DNA from: Paenibacillus sp. PL2-23
GTDB taxonomy: Bacteria; Bacillota; Bacilli; Paenibacillales; Paenibacillaceae
Length of the DNA stretch: 64,000 nt
Assembly: GCF_040834005.1 (NCBI RefSeq)
Contig: NZ_CP162129.1
Span: 2,814,001 to 2,878,000 of the forward strand
Direction: 5' to 3'
Shown here in pieces: positions 17,943 through 26,462 of the stretch. Made by a program: the position numbers and the translations under genes. Within the stretch, counting starts at the first letter, position 1; every line of letters begins with the position of its first letter. Under the pieces are notes generated by a model. The model did not search any database and had not been told where the DNA came from. It saw only the letters and a program-made list of their open reading frames with translations.

Positions 17943-19273
17943 GCGGTCTGCGTGAGCGTATGAATCGGTTGAAGGGAGCATCGGGGGAAGCTGTCCAATC
18001 GTCTGCCGATGACTCGCTGAGGCAAGGGCAGGCTGATGGGGCGGCGGAAGCTTCGGCGCAGCAGACTATTAGGGATGGCGAGGCGCTGCATCCCGGATTC
18101 GCGGCCTATGACGTACAGCTATGCCAGACAGAGTGGGGCTCTTATTTGGTTCGGAGAACCGTGTATCCGCTGGCCTATCGTCATGGCACACATCAGCTGG
18201 GTGAGCTCCTTGAAGCCGCTGCCGGGCTGGAGGCGTTCCATGAAGGGGCAGGCGCGCCTTCGGCGGAGAGCATTCTGTACCTCGATCTGGAGACGACGGG
18301 TCTTGGAGTCGGCGCTGGCAATGTACCGTTTATGATCGGAATCGCCTATAAGAAGAACGAAGCTTTTGTCATAGAGCAATCCCTAATTCGCCATCCCGCG
18401 GAGGAGTTTGCGATGCTGATGGATTTGCAGCACAAGCTTCGCAATTTCTCTTATTTGGCTACATATAATGGGAAGACGTTCGACTGGCCGCTGGTCGTTA
18501 ATCGAATGATTATGAATGCCATCGGCTCTTCGCCTTGGCAGCCGCGGCATCTCGATTTTTTGCATCCTTCGCGATCGATATGGAGGAACACGCTTACATC
18601 CTGCAAGCTGAGCCATATTGAAGAGGAACGACTGGGGATTGAGCGCGAGAATGATGTGCCGGGCTCGCTTGCGCCACAGCTCTATTTTCAATTTCTGAGT
18701 GACGGTGACCCCGCGCCGCTGGAGGGTGTCTTCCGGCATAACGAGCTGGATCTGATGTCGCTCGCCTGCCTGTCTATTCGTTTCGGATTTCTACTGCAGG
18801 AGCAAATATTTCAGCGCATTCCTTATCCCGTTGAAGCGGAGGAGCTGGTCAGAACAGGCTTGTGGCTCAGCAGGATGGGACGCGCCGGGCTGCCGGAGGA
18901 GCTCTTCGCCCTTGTCGTCTCATCGGAAACGGCCCATTCTTCATCTTTGCTTAAGCTGGCGGCTGCCGATAAGAAAGCTGGAAATTGGGAACGTGCTGTG
19001 TTATTGTGGCAGAAAGCCATCGCACATGCGGGAGAACGGGAGCATGAGGATGCGGGGGAAGCCTGTGTAGAGCTGGCGATGTATTATGAGCACCGCGACA
19101 AGCGGCTGGAGACGGCTCTCGCATTCGCGAACGGGGCGCTGGAGCGGTGGCGCCTTGGCAGGGGCTATGGCAGACCGGGGGCGAAGCTTGCAGCCGAGCT
19201 TGCAGCCTTGCAGAACCGGGTGTCAAGACTGGTAAGGAAGCTTGAGCTGGAGAGAGCGAGAAAGAAGGCTTAA
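17939..19273 (+). CDS. mrfB: Exonuclease MrfB (YprB), RNase H-like DEDD fold
   Basis: 444 aa. The nuclease core starts at ILYLDLETTGLGVGAG with the first Asp-x-Glu pair, continues through LATYNGKTFDWPLV and ends near HNELDLMSLA, consistent with a DEDD exonuclease. After residue 290 the chain is helical and TPR-like (ADKKAGNWERAVLLWQKAI, HEDAGEACVELAMYYEHRDK). It works with the MrfA helicase on DNA adducts or crosslinks. The first 60 residues are variable and polar. Confidence 0.92.
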   Translation: MSGLRERMNRLKGASGEAVQSSADDSLRQGQADGAAEASAQQTIRDGEALHPGFAAYDVQLCQTEWGSYLVRRTVYPLAYRHGTHQLGELLEAAAGLEAFHEGAGAPSAESILYLDLETTGLGVGAGNVPFMIGIAYKKNEAFVIEQSLIRHPAEEFAMLMDLQHKLRNFSYLATYNGKTFDWPLVVNRMIMNAIGSSPWQPRHLDFLHPSRSIWRNTLTSCKLSHIEEERLGIERENDVPGSLAPQLYFQFLSDGDPAPLEGVFRHNELDLMSLACLSIRFGFLLQEQIFQRIPYPVEAEELVRTGLWLSRMGRAGLPEELFALVVSSETAHSSSLLKLAAADKKAGNWERAVLLWQKAIAHAGEREHEDAGEACVELAMYYEHRDKRLETALAFANGALERWRLGRGYGRPGAKLAAELAALQNRVSRLVRKLELERARKKA

Positions 19274-20079
19274 TGATGAAATCTATTGCAACGGCCAAAG
19301 GCCTGTTAATTGATTTGGACGGCACCTTGTATCATGGCCATGTTCGAATTGAAGGAGCGGACCGTTTCATCGGTTATTTGCGCTCGAATGGCATTCCGTA
19401 TTTATATGTGACCAATAATTCATCGGCAACACCGGAGGAGGTTGCGTCCAGGCTGGTCGGAATGGGTATTCCGGCTGAAGCGGAGGATGTATGCACTTCC
19501 GCTCAGGCGGCCGCGGGGCATATTGCAGAGACATCGCCGGGAGCATCCGTGTTCGTCATCGGGGAATCGGGTCTGTGCACCGCTCTGCTGGACGCTGGAC
19601 TGCATCTGACAGAGAAGGAGCCGGATTACGTCGTGCAGGGCATCGATCGCCAGCTGACCTATGAACGTGCGGCGCGCGCAGTGACGTTCATACGAGGAGG
19701 GGCAGGCTCTATTCTGACGAATCCTGATCTTCTGCTGCCAACGGCCGGCGGCTTCATGCCGGGAGCGGGCTCTATTGGCGCTATGCTGCAGGCTGCGTCA
19801 GGCGTTAAGCCAACGCTGATAGGCAAGCCCTCAGACATTCTGATGAACTATGCGCTAGGCAGGCTTGGCACACTCGCGGATGAAACCTGGGTGATCGGCG
19901 ACAATGTGGCTACGGACATCGCGGCTGGCATTGCGGCTGGCTGCGGCACGATGCTGCTGCTGACGGGCCTGACAAATGCGGACAATATGGAGCATTATAT
20001 AGAAGCAGCCGGCTGCAAGCCAGACTCCATCTGCCAGAGCCTGGATCAACTGATCGCGGAGCTCGGCAGACGCAGCTAA
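19273..20079 (+). CDS. HAD-IIA phosphatase (NagD/YutF type)
   Basis: 268 aa. Motif I DLDGTLYHG, motif II YLYVTNNSSATPEEVA, a large C2B cap and the C-terminal IGKPSDILMNYAL and VIGDNVATDIAAGIAAG motifs place it in HAD subfamily IIA with NagD, YutF and AraL. These remove phosphate from sugar phosphates or PLP-like metabolites; the substrate here is unknown. Its start codon overlaps the mrfB stop (TAATG), so it is part of the same transcript, although no functional link to repair is evident. Confidence 0.88.
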   Translation: MMKSIATAKGLLIDLDGTLYHGHVRIEGADRFIGYLRSNGIPYLYVTNNSSATPEEVASRLVGMGIPAEAEDVCTSAQAAAGHIAETSPGASVFVIGESGLCTALLDAGLHLTEKEPDYVVQGIDRQLTYERAARAVTFIRGGAGSILTNPDLLLPTAGGFMPGAGSIGAMLQAASGVKPTLIGKPSDILMNYALGRLGTLADETWVIGDNVATDIAAGIAAGCGTMLLLTGLTNADNMEHYIEAAGCKPDSICQSLDQLIAELGRRS

Positions 20080-20127
20080 GGGATTGGATAAGGAACAGAA
20101 GCACACGCAGGGAGGATTAAAGCTTAT

Positions 20128-20982
20128 ATGCAGGAACTTCCGGAGGTAGACATCTATCGGGCGATGCTCGCCGAGCGTTATGCGGGAGCCCAGATTACAG
20201 CTATGCATATCCATAACGAGCTGATCGAAGCCGATGCGGCTCAATCGCTGGTACAAGACGTCGTCGGCCAAACGATTTGGTTCGTGGAACGAAGAGCCCA
20301 GCATCTGGTATTCCATCTCGACAACGGGAAACGCCTTATGATTCAGGTCAGTGAGGGTGTGACGGTATACAGCGGCTTTATAACGGATGGGGAAGAGCGC
20401 GGAGCTCCGTCTCTTACCCTGGAATTCCAGGAACGGCGATTGTCGCTGTATGGCTTGCTGCCAGAGGACTTCTCTATTCTGTCTGTCAAGGCGCTTGAAA
20501 CCTATATGAAAGCGTTCGGTATGGATCCGCTAGACAAGCGATTGACCGCCGGCCGTCTTATGGAGCGCTTCGCCAAAAAAAGAAGCTCCATCAAAACCGC
20601 CTTATTGGATGAGAGGCTGCTGACAGGCATCGGCAATGTGTACGCCGATGAAATTCTATTCGAAGCCCGGCTCCGGCCGGAGGCCAAGGTGTCGTCATTA
20701 GTTGAGCAAGAATGGGCGAGCCTGTATGAGGCGATTGTGTATGTGCTTCGGGAAGCGATATCGCATGGAGGGGTTGGCAAAGCTCCGATGTTCGAAGGCG
20801 ATATTATAACAGGCGGCTATTCGGAGCGCCTTCAGGTATATGGCCGTGCAGGGGAAGCCTGCTACCGATGCGGGGGAACGGTCCGAAGGGTTGCCGTCGG
20901 CAGCCGCAAGGCGTACGTATGCGAAGGCTGTCAAGGCGACACCACTCCGAAGGAGCCGGAAGCGTCATCAGTGCCGCAATAA
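20128..20982 (+). CDS. Fpg/Nei-family protein with altered catalytic residues
   Basis: 284 aa. The Fpg/Nei layout is intact: beta-sandwich N-domain, helix-two-turn-helix (KKRSSIKTALLDERLLTGIGNVYADEILFEARLRPE) and a C-terminal zinc finger with CYRCGG and CEGCQG plus the conserved Arg before the last cysteine pair. But the N-terminus reads MQELPEV, with Gln in place of the Pro nucleophile, and the RRAK lysine is Gln58 (RRAQHL). The usual HLGMSG loop is IQVSEGV. It may bind damaged DNA without cutting it, or use another mechanism. ATG at 20128 sits behind GGGAGG with 12-base spacing. Confidence 0.85.
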   Translation: MQELPEVDIYRAMLAERYAGAQITAMHIHNELIEADAAQSLVQDVVGQTIWFVERRAQHLVFHLDNGKRLMIQVSEGVTVYSGFITDGEERGAPSLTLEFQERRLSLYGLLPEDFSILSVKALETYMKAFGMDPLDKRLTAGRLMERFAKKRSSIKTALLDERLLTGIGNVYADEILFEARLRPEAKVSSLVEQEWASLYEAIVYVLREAISHGGVGKAPMFEGDIITGGYSERLQVYGRAGEACYRCGGTVRRVAVGSRKAYVCEGCQGDTTPKEPEASSVPQ

Positions 20983-20997
20983 CGAGGAGGCGGTCTC

Positions 20998-21339
20998 ATG
21001 ATTCACGTCTATTTGGACGATTATCGAAGCTGCCCGGCGGGCTTTGTATTAGCTCGTACGGCCGAGGAGTGCAAGTTGTTAATCCGTCATGAGAGGATTG
21101 ACATCCTTTCGCTGGACTACGACTTAGGCTGGGGGCAGCCAACGGGCTTCGATGTTGTCCGCTATCTGACGGATGCCGGGCGATACCCGAAGCGCATCTA
21201 TCTGCACACCTCCAGCGCGGCCGGCAAGGGGCACATGTACCAGCATTTGTCCCAGCATGTGCCGGCGCAATGCCAGCTGTTCGGGGGACCCATGCCGCAG
21301 GCTCTGCTGGAGCAAATTGCAAGCAACGCGGGGGGCTGA
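20998..21339 (+). CDS. Receiver-like small protein (cyclic-phosphate processing receiver type)
   Basis: 113 aa. VYLDDYRSCPAGFVLARTAEECKLLI, IDILSLDYDLGWGQPTGFDVV and YPKRIYLHTSSAAGKGHMYQHL match the small receiver-fold group called cyclic-phosphate processing receiver domains. It keeps acidic residues equivalent to a phospho-receiver pocket, but has no output domain. The role is unknown. It starts 16 bases after the Fpg-like gene with a GAGGAGG site, so it is in that operon. Confidence 0.7.
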   Translation: MIHVYLDDYRSCPAGFVLARTAEECKLLIRHERIDILSLDYDLGWGQPTGFDVVRYLTDAGRYPKRIYLHTSSAAGKGHMYQHLSQHVPAQCQLFGGPMPQALLEQIASNAGG

Positions 21340-21393
21340 GGCTGCAGTATGCTGCTCTGTATTTACTAAACGATGAAAGAGGCTAGTACAACT

Positions 21394-22410
21394 GTGAGTC
21401 AATGGATCGGTACGTCGAATCAAACCTATGCCCCCTACGCGATAGAGGAGCTTCGCAGATTGCTGCCGGGCGCAAGCTTCACACAGCTCGCGGCTGGCGA
21501 AGTTTTTATGATGGAATGCCCCATGGAGCGTGAGGAGGTGCTTGCGCTGATCCGCGAGCGAGAGCCTATCTTCCTCAGGCATATCCAGCCGGTGGACAGA
21601 TCCATGCGCGTAAGCGGCAGCGCTGCTGATCTGGAAGGCTTATCTGAGATGATACGGAACGCGAGACTGATGTTTATGGACAAGCGGACGGCGGTCCATA
21701 TTCGGAGAAACGTGAAATCCGCCTTTCATTATTCCGCGTCGGATACGAAGGCGCTGCTAGACGCCGTGCTGGAGGAATGGGATGCCGAGCCGGTTGTGCA
21801 GCAGCCGGAGGTCGTTATCTCCATCTATGCGGCGGACGATCAGCTTTATGTCGGCTTTGCGCCCCCTGCGGACATGCTGTCGGATTGGCCCGGCGGCGCG
21901 GTCCGCTTCCAGCGGGAGGAGGGCCAGGTGTCTCGCGCCAAGTTCAAGCTGCTTGAAGCGGAGCGGACATTTGGACTGCAATACAGCGACTATCGCTCGG
22001 CCGTTGATATCGGCGCCGCACCAGGCGGCTGGACGTCGCTCCTGCTGGAGAGAGGTCTTCGGGTTACCGCCATTGATCCCGCTGATATGCACCCTTCGCT
22101 CCTGTCGCATCCCTTGCTTACTCATCTGAAGCAGAACGCTTCCGACGCGAAGCTGCCTCTTCAAGGCTTCGACCTGCTTGTATGCGATATGAGCTGGAGC
22201 CCGATGCTCATGAGCCGTCTAGTGCTGGATCTGAAGGAAAGTCTGAAGGAGGGCGCGGACGCTATAGTCACTGTGAAGCTGATGCATCGCAAGCCGCTTC
22301 AGACGATTCGCGAGGTGATGGAGCGGCTGTCCACCGCATTCCATGTAAGGAAGGCGAAGCAGCTCTTCCATAATCGCGAAGAAATTACGCTTCATTTGCG
22401 CAAAAAATGA
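21394..22410 (+). CDS. RlmM/FtsJ-like SAM-dependent methyltransferase
   Basis: 338 aa from GTG at 21394 (AAAGAGG 11 bases upstream); an ATG at 21373 adds seven residues but has no ribosome site. The C-terminal half is a Rossmann methyltransferase: SRAKFKLLEAERTFGL with the catalytic Lys of the K-D-K-E set, SAM-binding VDIGAAPGGWTSLLL, DLLVCDMSW with the Asp, and VTVKL with the second Lys. The N-terminal part resembles a THUMP-like RNA-binding region. This is the RlmM (23S rRNA ribose 2'-O) family layout; the modified nucleotide is not known here. Confidence 0.82.
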   Translation: MSQWIGTSNQTYAPYAIEELRRLLPGASFTQLAAGEVFMMECPMEREEVLALIREREPIFLRHIQPVDRSMRVSGSAADLEGLSEMIRNARLMFMDKRTAVHIRRNVKSAFHYSASDTKALLDAVLEEWDAEPVVQQPEVVISIYAADDQLYVGFAPPADMLSDWPGGAVRFQREEGQVSRAKFKLLEAERTFGLQYSDYRSAVDIGAAPGGWTSLLLERGLRVTAIDPADMHPSLLSHPLLTHLKQNASDAKLPLQGFDLLVCDMSWSPMLMSRLVLDLKESLKEGADAIVTVKLMHRKPLQTIREVMERLSTAFHVRKAKQLFHNREEITLHLRKK

Positions 22411-22415
22411 TTCTA

Positions 22416-22445
22416 TTGTTGGGAATTCAGCCAATATGCTACAAT
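22416..22445 (+). promoter_or_regulatory. Promoter upstream of the kinase gene
   Basis: TTGTTG, 18-base spacer, TACAAT. A terminator-like hairpin follows about 30 bases later, before the kinase ribosome site. Confidence 0.6.
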
Positions 22446-22473
22446 GAACAAAGCTTATAATCATGGAAGGGAA

Positions 22474-22519
22474 AGCATCCCGAAACCGTCTGCCTGCGGC
22501 AGTCGATTTCGGGGTGCTT
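22474..22519 (+). terminator. Terminator-like hairpin in the kinase leader (possible attenuator)
   Basis: AGCATCCCGAAA (22474-22485) pairs with TTTCGGGGTGCT (22507-22518), enclosing CTGCC-TGC-GGCAG, and is followed by TTTTCTTTC. It lies downstream of the visible promoter and only about 12 bases before the kinase ribosome site (GGAGG). Confidence 0.75.
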
Positions 22520-22543
22520 TTCTTTCGTTAACGGAGGCGCGCC

Positions 22544-24157
22544 ATGAGAGGAGTCAGCCCATCGCAAGGCATTTGGGAGAAGGGCACGGTTATTGGAGGG
22601 CGGTACCGCGTAGTTCGAGCGGTTGGTCAAGGCGGCATGGGCATTGTGTACGCCGTGGAGGATTTGAAGCTCGGCTCCACGCTGAGAGCGATGAAGGTAA
22701 CAAGGGGGCAGCTTGGGGAAAGCGTATATTCAGAGGAGGCCGTTACGTTAATGGGATTAAATCATCCCAACCTTCCGCTGATTACGGATTATTATTCGCC
22801 GCAGCAAATGGATGGCCATGAAATATTGATTATGGATCTTGTAGAAGGGGAATCGCTGGCAGATATGATGAAAAGCGCGTGCTCCGGGTTTGCGTTCCCC
22901 GAGCTGCTGCATATCGGGCTGCAGCTCTGCTCAGCTCTGCATTATTTGCACCAACAGCCCTCTGCGATCATTCATCGGGACTTGAAGCCATCCAATGTGA
23001 TGATTGACCGGGAGGGCCGCGTGAAGCTGATCGATTTCGGCATATCGCGGCGCTACAAGGAGGGTCAGGCGTTCGATACTGTACAGCTTGGCACGGTTGG
23101 CTTTGCCGCTCCCGAGCAGCAGCGGGGGACGCAAAGCGACGTTCGAACTGATATCTATGGCCTAGGGGCACTGCTCTATCATATGGCGACAGGCGGCTCA
23201 GTCATGGCGGTGAGGGGCGCGGAGGCCAGCGTGGGCAGACATAGCCGGATGGTGGGGCTGCCCGATGATTACCCTCCGGCATTCGGCTCCGTGCTGGAGC
23301 GCATGCTCCAGCCGGTGCCCCAGCATCGCTACCAGACGATGCAGGCTGTCGATCAAGCGCTGCGAGCTTTCACGTCCTATGGCAGCGCCAGTCTGGACAG
23401 GACAAAGGACTGGCGCAGCCGCGCAAACGCTCGCAAGCCTCACCTTGTAAGTGTTCTATCTATCGCGCCTGGAGCAGGCGCGACACTCCTCTCCATTTCA
23501 CTTGCCTTCATGCTGAGCAGGAGAGGCGCCGAGGTGACCGCCGCTGAATATTTTGGCGTGGCGCCGGAATGGACGGAGCTGCTGCCCGCGAAGGTTAGGC
23601 ATGAAGCAGAGGAGCTGGATCGAGCCGTGGCTTATAGGGAGAAGCCGTCCAAGCGCAGCGGCCGCAGCCGTGCCAAATGGCTGGCCCGGCAGACGAACTA
23701 TGGGGGCGATGCCGAGCAAGCGGCGAGAGAGTTCGAGCAGCAGCTGAGACAGCATAGCCAGGCTGTAACCGTTATTGATTTTTCGAGCAGCTGGCAGGAT
23801 CGGCACGCCATGTATTGGCTTCGGCAGTCGAAGCATGTCATTGCGGTGGGGGATCCCTTTATTGCCAAGTGGCAGGTGGGAGCCCTTCAGCGCTTGATCA
23901 AGCTGGGGGAGGAGCTGAAAGCAAGCGACGGCCGTCTGCACTGGATCGCGAACAAGGACGTACGGTTCAAGGGCAGACAGGAATGGCTGTCCTTGTTCCC
24001 GGAGCCGCCTCTGGCGTCGGTGCCCCTGCTTCCGCAGGATGCCCTGCTGGGCATGCTTTGGAGCGGAAAGTGGATTCACGATCATACGGTTCTGGATTAC
24101 AGGCTGAATAAACCCTTATCCAAAATTTGTGAGGCGGTTAGCAGCTCTGTTGAGTAA
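22544..24157 (+). CDS. Serine/threonine kinase fused to a degenerate ParA/TadZ-like domain
   Basis: 537 aa, no membrane helix. Residues about 15-280 form a Hanks-type kinase: glycine loop VGQGGMGIVY, Lys in RAMKV, catalytic loop IIHRDLKPSNVM (about 145), DFGISR (about 164) and APEQQRG. After a basic linker, residues 300-530 resemble a MinD/ParA/TadZ fold: VSVLSIAPGAGATLLSISLAFMLSRRG sits where the P-loop should be, but both P-loop lysines are missing; AVTVIDFSS and KHVIAVGDPF follow. There are no PASTA repeats. A protein-scaffolding role is inference. The upstream hairpin suggests attenuation. Confidence 0.85.
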   Translation: MRGVSPSQGIWEKGTVIGGRYRVVRAVGQGGMGIVYAVEDLKLGSTLRAMKVTRGQLGESVYSEEAVTLMGLNHPNLPLITDYYSPQQMDGHEILIMDLVEGESLADMMKSACSGFAFPELLHIGLQLCSALHYLHQQPSAIIHRDLKPSNVMIDREGRVKLIDFGISRRYKEGQAFDTVQLGTVGFAAPEQQRGTQSDVRTDIYGLGALLYHMATGGSVMAVRGAEASVGRHSRMVGLPDDYPPAFGSVLERMLQPVPQHRYQTMQAVDQALRAFTSYGSASLDRTKDWRSRANARKPHLVSVLSIAPGAGATLLSISLAFMLSRRGAEVTAAEYFGVAPEWTELLPAKVRHEAEELDRAVAYREKPSKRSGRSRAKWLARQTNYGGDAEQAAREFEQQLRQHSQAVTVIDFSSSWQDRHAMYWLRQSKHVIAVGDPFIAKWQVGALQRLIKLGEELKASDGRLHWIANKDVRFKGRQEWLSLFPEPPLASVPLLPQDALLGMLWSGKWIHDHTVLDYRLNKPLSKICEAVSSSVE

Positions 24158-24249
24158 CGCCCTACTTCCTGGTCTCCTTGCATTTCGACTTTTCCTTCAT
24201 TATGATTGAAAGTGTTATCGGAATGACAACAAAGGAGGTGCTCCGGAGC

Positions 24250-24948
24250 ATGAATGAACGCATTTTGGTCGTTGAGGATGAGGCGGGAATCGCTCGCATC
24301 TTGCAGCTGGAGCTAGAGCATGAAGGGTATACAGTAGGGGTAGCCGAGGACGGCCGCAAGGGTTATGAGATGGCCTCTTCCGGCCAATGGCAGCTTGTGC
24401 TGCTGGACGTTATGCTTCCCGAGATGAGCGGAATCGAGGTGCTGCGGCTGATTCGGCAGGCGGGCAACCCGGTTCCCATTATATTGCTGACCGCGCGGGA
24501 TACGGTTCCTGACAAGGTCAGCGGCTTCGAGCATGGCGCCAACGATTATATTACAAAGCCCTTTGCGGTGGAAGAGCTGCTTGCGAGAGTGCGCAACATT
24601 CTGCGAATCTTCCAGCAATATCCTAAGGAGGCGGAAGGGTCGGATCTGATCAAGCTCGGAGATCTGTCCATCGAGCTGCGGTCGCGCAAGGTGTACCGCA
24701 AGGATCTGCTGATCGAGCTGACGCCGCGCGAGTTCGAGCTGCTCGTCTACCTGGTGGAGAACCGCAATGAGGAGAAATCGCGCGAAGACATTCTGTCCGA
24801 GGTGTGGGGCTACGACTTCATCGGCGAAACAAATCTTGTAGACGTCTATATTCGTTATCTTCGCCAGAAGCTGGACAAGGGCTACCGGCACAAGCTGATC
24901 CACACGGTGCGAGGCGTCGGTTATATGATAAAGGAGCCTGACGCATGA
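24250..24948 (+). CDS. OmpR-family response regulator
   Basis: 232 aa from the ATG at 24250, with a perfect AAAGGAGGTG nine bases upstream. The receiver domain has the acidic pair in VVEDE, the phospho-acceptor Asp in LVLLDVMLPEMSG, Thr in LLTARD and Lys in YITKPF. The C-terminal winged helix (IELTPREFELLVYL ... GETNLVDVYIRYLRQKLDKG ... HTVRGVGYM) is OmpR/PhoB-like. It is translationally coupled (ATGA) to the histidine kinase gene. Target genes are unknown. Confidence 0.95.
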   Translation: MNERILVVEDEAGIARILQLELEHEGYTVGVAEDGRKGYEMASSGQWQLVLLDVMLPEMSGIEVLRLIRQAGNPVPIILLTARDTVPDKVSGFEHGANDYITKPFAVEELLARVRNILRIFQQYPKEAEGSDLIKLGDLSIELRSRKVYRKDLLIELTPREFELLVYLVENRNEEKSREDILSEVWGYDFIGETNLVDVYIRYLRQKLDKGYRHKLIHTVRGVGYMIKEPDA

Positions 24949-26303
24949 CACTGCGTAAACGCTTTACGCTGTTCACGATTTTTTGGCTTATACTGATCCT
25001 AATCTTTTTTAATATTTTTGTGTACTTCTATGTAATCAAGATCACGACGGAGAGCGAGGAAGAGGTCATTACGACGAAGATGAACCTGCTTCTGGAGAAC
25101 CCCCGCATTCAAAGCGGCCGGGGTCTCAGCTCTCCCGATCTGCTTGAGGAATATCGCAACGTCAACGAAATGATACGCATAATTTCTCCCAACAATCGCG
25201 TTCTGAATATCGGCATTGGCTCGCATCCCGTATTAATGGAGCTTCCAGCTGTGTTCGAGGGGTACCATCATTCCGGCATGCTGACCAAAGGCGGGGAGCG
25301 TGTCCTGTTTATGCGGGTGCCGATCTTTGAAGGGGATGATGTCATCGCCATGCTGGAGGTGACCCGCATTCTGGACGAGCTCGACAATTATCTTCAAGTA
25401 TTGGTCGCTGCGCTAAGCGTCACAAGCGCCGGCGCGATTCTGTTCGCCATTTTCGGCACGTACTGGTTCACCTCCAGGCTGACCGCGCCGATTCAGCAAA
25501 TGGTCAACACGATGAGGGAGATCGATCGCAGCGGGAAGCTGCGCCAGATCGACATGGGCAACCGCGAGGAGTCGGCCGAGCTGCAGCAGCTGATTCGAGC
25601 GTTTAATCAAATGATTGAGAGGCTCGACAGGACCTTCGCGAGGCAGAAGCAGTTCGTAGCTGACGCCTCCCATGAATTGAAGACGCCGCTAACGGTTATT
25701 AGCAGCTATGCTGGCATGCTCAAGCGCTGGGGAAGAGATGATGAAAAGATAAGGGATGAAGCGGTTGACGCGATTGCCAAGGAAGCGACCAGGCTCCAAA
25801 ACCTGACAAAGTCGATGCTGATGCTGGCTGAAGCGGAGCAAGAGGATTGGCTGAAGCTGGAGATGTTCGATGTGGTGCAGGTTGTGGACGAGCTGGCAAC
25901 CATGCTGCAGACGACGTTCCAGAGACCCATTCGCGTCAAGGCCTTGTCCAGAGTCGTTCGAATGATGGGCGACAAGGACAAGGTTCGCCAGCTGCTGGTC
26001 ATTCTGCTTGACAACGCAATCAAATATTCCAAGGAGCCCATCGATATCTCCATCACCTTGATGAAAAATATAGTCAAGATCGAGGTAAAGGACAAGGGCA
26101 TGGGCATCCCGGAGAAGGAAATTCCGCATCTGTTCGAGCGCTTCTACCGGGTCGATGGCGCAAGAAGCCGTTCCACCGGCGGCGTAGGGCTCGGCTTATC
26201 CATCGCGAAGCGAATCGTAGATCTTCATGAGGGGAAAATTGACGTCTTCAGCCTGCCGGAGCTTGGTACAACCATTACGCTGCAATTCAAGCAGCGCAAA
26301 TAA
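24945..26303 (+). CDS. Sensor histidine kinase
   Basis: 452 aa. Helix 1 (about 10-30) and helix 2 (about 152-175) bracket a roughly 120-residue extracellular sensor region with no recognised fold. HAMP follows (FTSRLTAPIQQMVNTMREID), then HisKA with the phosphoryl His243 in DASHELKTPLTVI, and an HATPase with N-box LLDNAIKYS, G1 DKGMGIP, F-box FERFYRVD and G2 GGVGLGLSI. It forms the pair with the upstream OmpR regulator. The signal sensed cannot be told from sequence. Confidence 0.95.
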   Translation: MTLRKRFTLFTIFWLILILIFFNIFVYFYVIKITTESEEEVITTKMNLLLENPRIQSGRGLSSPDLLEEYRNVNEMIRIISPNNRVLNIGIGSHPVLMELPAVFEGYHHSGMLTKGGERVLFMRVPIFEGDDVIAMLEVTRILDELDNYLQVLVAALSVTSAGAILFAIFGTYWFTSRLTAPIQQMVNTMREIDRSGKLRQIDMGNREESAELQQLIRAFNQMIERLDRTFARQKQFVADASHELKTPLTVISSYAGMLKRWGRDDEKIRDEAVDAIAKEATRLQNLTKSMLMLAEAEQEDWLKLEMFDVVQVVDELATMLQTTFQRPIRVKALSRVVRMMGDKDKVRQLLVILLDNAIKYSKEPIDISITLMKNIVKIEVKDKGMGIPEKEIPHLFERFYRVDGARSRSTGGVGLGLSIAKRIVDLHEGKIDVFSLPELGTTITLQFKQRK

Positions 26304-26341
26304 CATCATTTTCATTTGATGCAGGAAGAGGGAAGCTGTAC

Positions 26342-26458
26342 ATGATGACGACACAGCTGTTGTCCATCGGGGATGAATTGCTGGAGGAAGTGCGCAAGCA
26401 CGGCTCTGTGATGACCTGGCGTGATCGCAGAGCGGATCTCTATCCGGACTGGAGCTGA
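26342..26458 (+). CDS. Small ORF, 38 aa, unknown
   Basis: Starts MMTTQLLSIGDELLEEVRK and ends ADLYPDWS; mixed charge with three tryptophan/tyrosine residues near the end. A GAGGGAAG ribosome site sits about seven bases before the ATG. Its stop is four bases before the start of the acetyltransferase gene, whose ribosome site (GGAG) lies inside the ORF end, so the genes look coupled. It may be a real small protein or a translated leader. Confidence 0.5.
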   Translation: MMTTQLLSIGDELLEEVRKHGSVMTWRDRRADLYPDWS

Positions 26459-26462
26459 CGGG

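Noticed and set aside
22444..22821. 125-codon ORF overlapping the kinase start
   Set aside because: Begins at the -10 region and runs out of frame through the kinase gene without any domain.
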